Positions 62,256 to 64,000 of a DNA stretch of 64,000 nt are shown in pieces. The translations under genes and the position numbers were made by a program. Positions within the stretch are counted from its first letter, which is position 1. The number at the start of each line of letters is the position of its first letter. Location: positions 75,336-139,335 of the forward strand of contig NZ_JAOQJI010000006.1 in the NCBI RefSeq assembly GCF_025567125.1, in the 5' to 3' direction. The notes below the pieces were generated by a model that was not told the DNA's origin, ran no database searches, and saw only the letters and a program-made list of their open reading frames with translations. Origin of the DNA: Phocaeicola fibrisolvens. GTDB lineage: Bacteria; Bacteroidota; Bacteroidia; Bacteroidales; Bacteroidaceae.

Positions 62256-63374
62256 ATGAACTATCTATTATATGAATTTTCGCTTTGTGCCGCATTGGCA
62301 CTGATGCTTTTTTTCGGGGGGTATTTTCTTCTTGGAAAGGTTCCAGATAAAACTATTTTTGATAATTATCTTCGTTCCCGTCAGACGATGGGAGTAGCAC
62401 TTTTGGTTCTTTCAGCCAATTATCTGATACATTTTCTAGGTGGAATTCGTTTTGCCAATATCAATGCGGCTATCTTGATGAATCTTTCTACTTATTTCCT
62501 TTGTTATTGGCTTTTCAGTTCAGCACTTACCACGTTGCTGGATCGGTTCTATCTTACGCGAAAGCGTTTTACGGTACATTTACTTGGATGGTTTCTGTTT
62601 ACTTCTCTTTCTGGATTTGTGTTGTTGGGATTGGCTGAGGGAGTTATACAACAAATGGGACTGATTTTTATGGCCGTATGGTTGTTCGTCTATGGCTTTT
62701 GGCTGGCTTGCAGGCTCATTTTGACTTACCGACGGGCTGTCAAGTCATTCGATGATACTCATTCCGATTACATTGCCGTCTATGTGCGCTGGATGTCAAT
62801 TTTTACTTATTGGGCTGTCATTTATGGGGTGAGTTGCGGCTTGTTGACCTTTCTGCCTGACAAATATGTGTTTTTATGGATTCTTTCTTCCATACCATTT
62901 TATATCTATTTGTTTTGTTCTTATCAGAACTATCTGTTATTCTATGAGCAAGTGGAGCGTGTGTTGGAAATGAACCAGGATGAAGAGGGCCAGGAATCAG
63001 TTTCAGAAACATCGCATAATATTCCTCAGTTTTATGAAGGAATCGCTCGGAATCTCTCAAAATGGGTGGAAGAGAAGGCCTATACACAACCAGGATTTAC
63101 CATTGAAGATTTGGCTCGTATGTTGAATACCAATCGTACGTATTTGAGCAGTTATATCAAGAATACCTATCATGTATCTTTCCGGGAGTGGATTACAGGA
63201 CTTCGAGTGGAATATGCCAAACAGATGTTGCGAGAGCATACTGATTTAAGTGTACGCCGGATTTCTGAAGCTTCCGGATTTTTATCATTAAGTTATTTTA
63301 CCAAGATTTTTGCGGAAAAGGAGGGATGTTCACCTGCCCGTTGGCGTAAGAAAATGGAAGAAATCCATCAGTAG
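62256..63374 (+). CDS. Seven-helix integral membrane AraC-family regulator
   Basis: The 372-residue protein's N-terminal 230 residues hold seven hydrophobic segments, for example AALALMLFFGGYFLL, AILMNLSTYFLCYWLF, FMAVWLFVYGFWLACRLIL and WILSSIPFYIYLFC. A charged linker (EMNQDEEGQESVSET) leads into an AraC HTH (about 270-370): FTIEDLARMLNTNRTYLSSY, HVSFREWITGLRVEYAKQM, VRRISEASGFLSLSYFTKIF. The DNA-binding domain would be tethered at the inner membrane and the helix bundle would sense a signal in or near the membrane. Ligand and targets unknown. It is divergent from hppA. No separate partner gene follows in the window. Confidence 0.9.
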   Translation: MNYLLYEFSLCAALALMLFFGGYFLLGKVPDKTIFDNYLRSRQTMGVALLVLSANYLIHFLGGIRFANINAAILMNLSTYFLCYWLFSSALTTLLDRFYLTRKRFTVHLLGWFLFTSLSGFVLLGLAEGVIQQMGLIFMAVWLFVYGFWLACRLILTYRRAVKSFDDTHSDYIAVYVRWMSIFTYWAVIYGVSCGLLTFLPDKYVFLWILSSIPFYIYLFCSYQNYLLFYEQVERVLEMNQDEEGQESVSETSHNIPQFYEGIARNLSKWVEEKAYTQPGFTIEDLARMLNTNRTYLSSYIKNTYHVSFREWITGLRVEYAKQMLREHTDLSVRRISEASGFLSLSYFTKIFAEKEGCSPARWRKKMEEIHQ

Positions 63375-63390
63375 AATGAGATGCAGTTGT

Positions 63391-63469
63391 TTGCTCAAAT
63401 CACAAAAGATTACTGTGTCCGCAAAAAAAATAATTTGCTAAGATAGCAATGGTTTGCTGTGTCCGCAAA
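63391..63469. repeat. Cluster of four 16-bp dyad units after the membrane AraC gene
   Basis: Units start at 63391, 63410, 63435 and 63454, spaced 19, 25 and 19 bp. The best are TTACTGTGTCCGCAAA and TTGCTGTGTCCGCAAA (44 bp apart). TTGCTAAGATAGCAAT is a cleaner dyad and the first, TTGCTCAAATCACAAA, is decayed. TTGC and GCAA form the arms. It begins 17 bp past the stop codon. Confidence 0.55.
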
Positions 63470-63607
63470 AATGAATAGATGGATGAATTTATTCTCGTAA
63501 AGTGTTGATTTATTGATGATTTTCTCTTTATTTTGTAGTGCCAGTTCATGCAGATAGTTTCCTTTTTCATAATTGGAAAAGATGATAAACTATGCTGTGA
63601 GTTACTT

Positions 63608-63723
63608 GTACGTGGGGAAACAACGGTACCATCGTGGTCTGTGCTGTACCTAGACTAATAAGGGGAAATTAGTTTATGAAAGCACAGCCCGGAATCAAGA
63701 TGGTACCGTTCCCATGTGCAACA
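63608..63723. repeat. Three-tier imperfect inverted repeat, about 115 bp
   Basis: Nested arms: AACGGTACCATC (63622-63633) with GATGGTACCGTT (63699-63710), CTGTGCT (63639-63645) with AGCACAG (63681-63687), and ACTAAT (63654-63659) with ATTAGT (63668-63673). Weaker pairing (GGGGAA, GGGAAC side) extends the outer stem. No ORF with a plausible protein spans it. It could be a structured RNA or a small non-autonomous element. No direct repeats marking an insertion were identified. Confidence 0.7.
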
Positions 63724-63810
63724 CTAAGAACTTTCGGTGGCTGATGGGTTGGCTTTTTAAATGAAAGTGCCTTTTCATTTACTTCCTTTTTTCTTTTTAT
63801 TTTCTTTATA

Positions 63811-63894
63811 CCGCAGTGTAGAATATATATTCCACAGTGTGAAATATGTATCCCACACTGTGGTTTTTGTATTTCACACTGTGGGACAGAGAAT
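63811..63894. repeat. Tandem array of 21-bp dyad repeats (4 units)
   Basis: Units start at 63811, 63832, 63853 and 63874, period exactly 21. Core sequences are CCGCAGTGTA, CCACAGTGTG, CCACACTGTG and TCACACTGTG. CACAGTGTG is itself a dyad, and units 3-4 have the complementary centre. The rest of each unit is AT-rich. A minus-strand ORF across it would read as a seven-residue peptide repeat with a conserved Cys, but this looks like a by-product of the repeat. The rest of 63375-64000 holds no gene I can support. Confidence 0.85.
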
Positions 63895-64000
63895 ACACCT
63901 TTGATTTTGTTTTCACTACTGTCCAATAAAAGTTAGCTAATCGGTCTTTGAAATTATTGAAATACAGTCTTTTAAGCAGTCCTTTAGAATGAAACGGATT

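Noticed and set aside
63669..63926. Minus-strand ORF with a seven-residue Cys-containing peptide repeat
   Set aside because: The peptide repeat is the translation of the 21-bp DNA array. Codon use and the rest of the ORF look random, and it overlaps the inverted repeat at its other end.

Overview
The window is a chromosomal segment of a Bacteroidales bacterium, most likely Bacteroides or Phocaeicola. The evidence is the repeated Bacteroides-type promoter (TTTG, about 19-20 bases, TAnnTTTG), the lack of conserved Shine-Dalgarno sites, many lipoproteins with acidic residues after the lipobox cysteine, DUF4493/PCMD surface proteins, a propeller-type sensor regulator, and a membrane pyrophosphatase with Na+,H+-pump residues. 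No insertion sequence, phage, integrase or CRISPR locus was seen.

Layout. 1-1.1 kb: the end of folD and two identical tRNA-His genes. 1.2-5.8 kb: an NAD-type glutamate dehydrogenase, divergent from a receiver-PPDK fusion protein. 5.8-15 kb: a GH31 glycosidase, a membrane one-component propeller/AraC regulator preceded by a 22-bp dyad array, an AraC regulator and an outer-membrane barrel. 15.1-24.3 kb: a seven-gene AT-rich operon of DUF4493/PCMD lipoproteins and a small barrel, probably a surface structure. 24.4-28.6 kb: a second (NADP-type) glutamate dehydrogenase, a small two-helix membrane protein and malic enzyme. 28.7-36.2 kb: an RND efflux operon that also carries an LpxA paralogue and a TetR regulator. 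36.3-40.2 kb: an O-acetylation operon (two SGNH proteins and an MBOAT). 40.3-44.1 kb: tRNA-Arg, a second 22-bp array, cutC and a transglutaminase-like lipoprotein. 44.1-48.4 kb: nagB, a NagB-like/PIG-L fusion and a divergent ROK regulator. 48.4-53.5 kb: lysS, gpsA, pgi and a HAD phosphatase. 53.6-59.8 kb: a nitrilase-family amidase, then iorA, iorB, an aminotransferase, an arylacetate-CoA ligase and an ACT protein. 59.9-63.4 kb: the pyrophosphatase and a seven-helix membrane AraC regulator. 63.4-64 kb: no convincing gene, but three kinds of repeat.

How it fits together. Glutamate dehydrogenases, malic enzyme and the PPDK-like protein lie around the C4/C3 carbon-nitrogen node. The ior operon fits ferredoxin-linked interconversion of aryl-pyruvates and aryl-acetyl-CoA. 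The nag genes fit amino-sugar catabolism under a ROK regulator. The 5.8-24.3 kb block separates two glutamate dehydrogenase genes and looks like accessory surface and glycan equipment inserted into a housekeeping neighbourhood.

Most unusual signals. (1) Intergenic arrays of short dyad motifs: two share one consensus with an exact 22-bp period, a third has a different motif with a 21-bp period, and a fourth is a less regular cluster. (2) The receiver-PPDK protein with no phosphohistidine domain. (3) The DUF4493/PCMD operon. (4) A NagB domain that has lost its catalytic residues, fused to a deacetylase. (5) An LpxA paralogue inside a drug-efflux operon.
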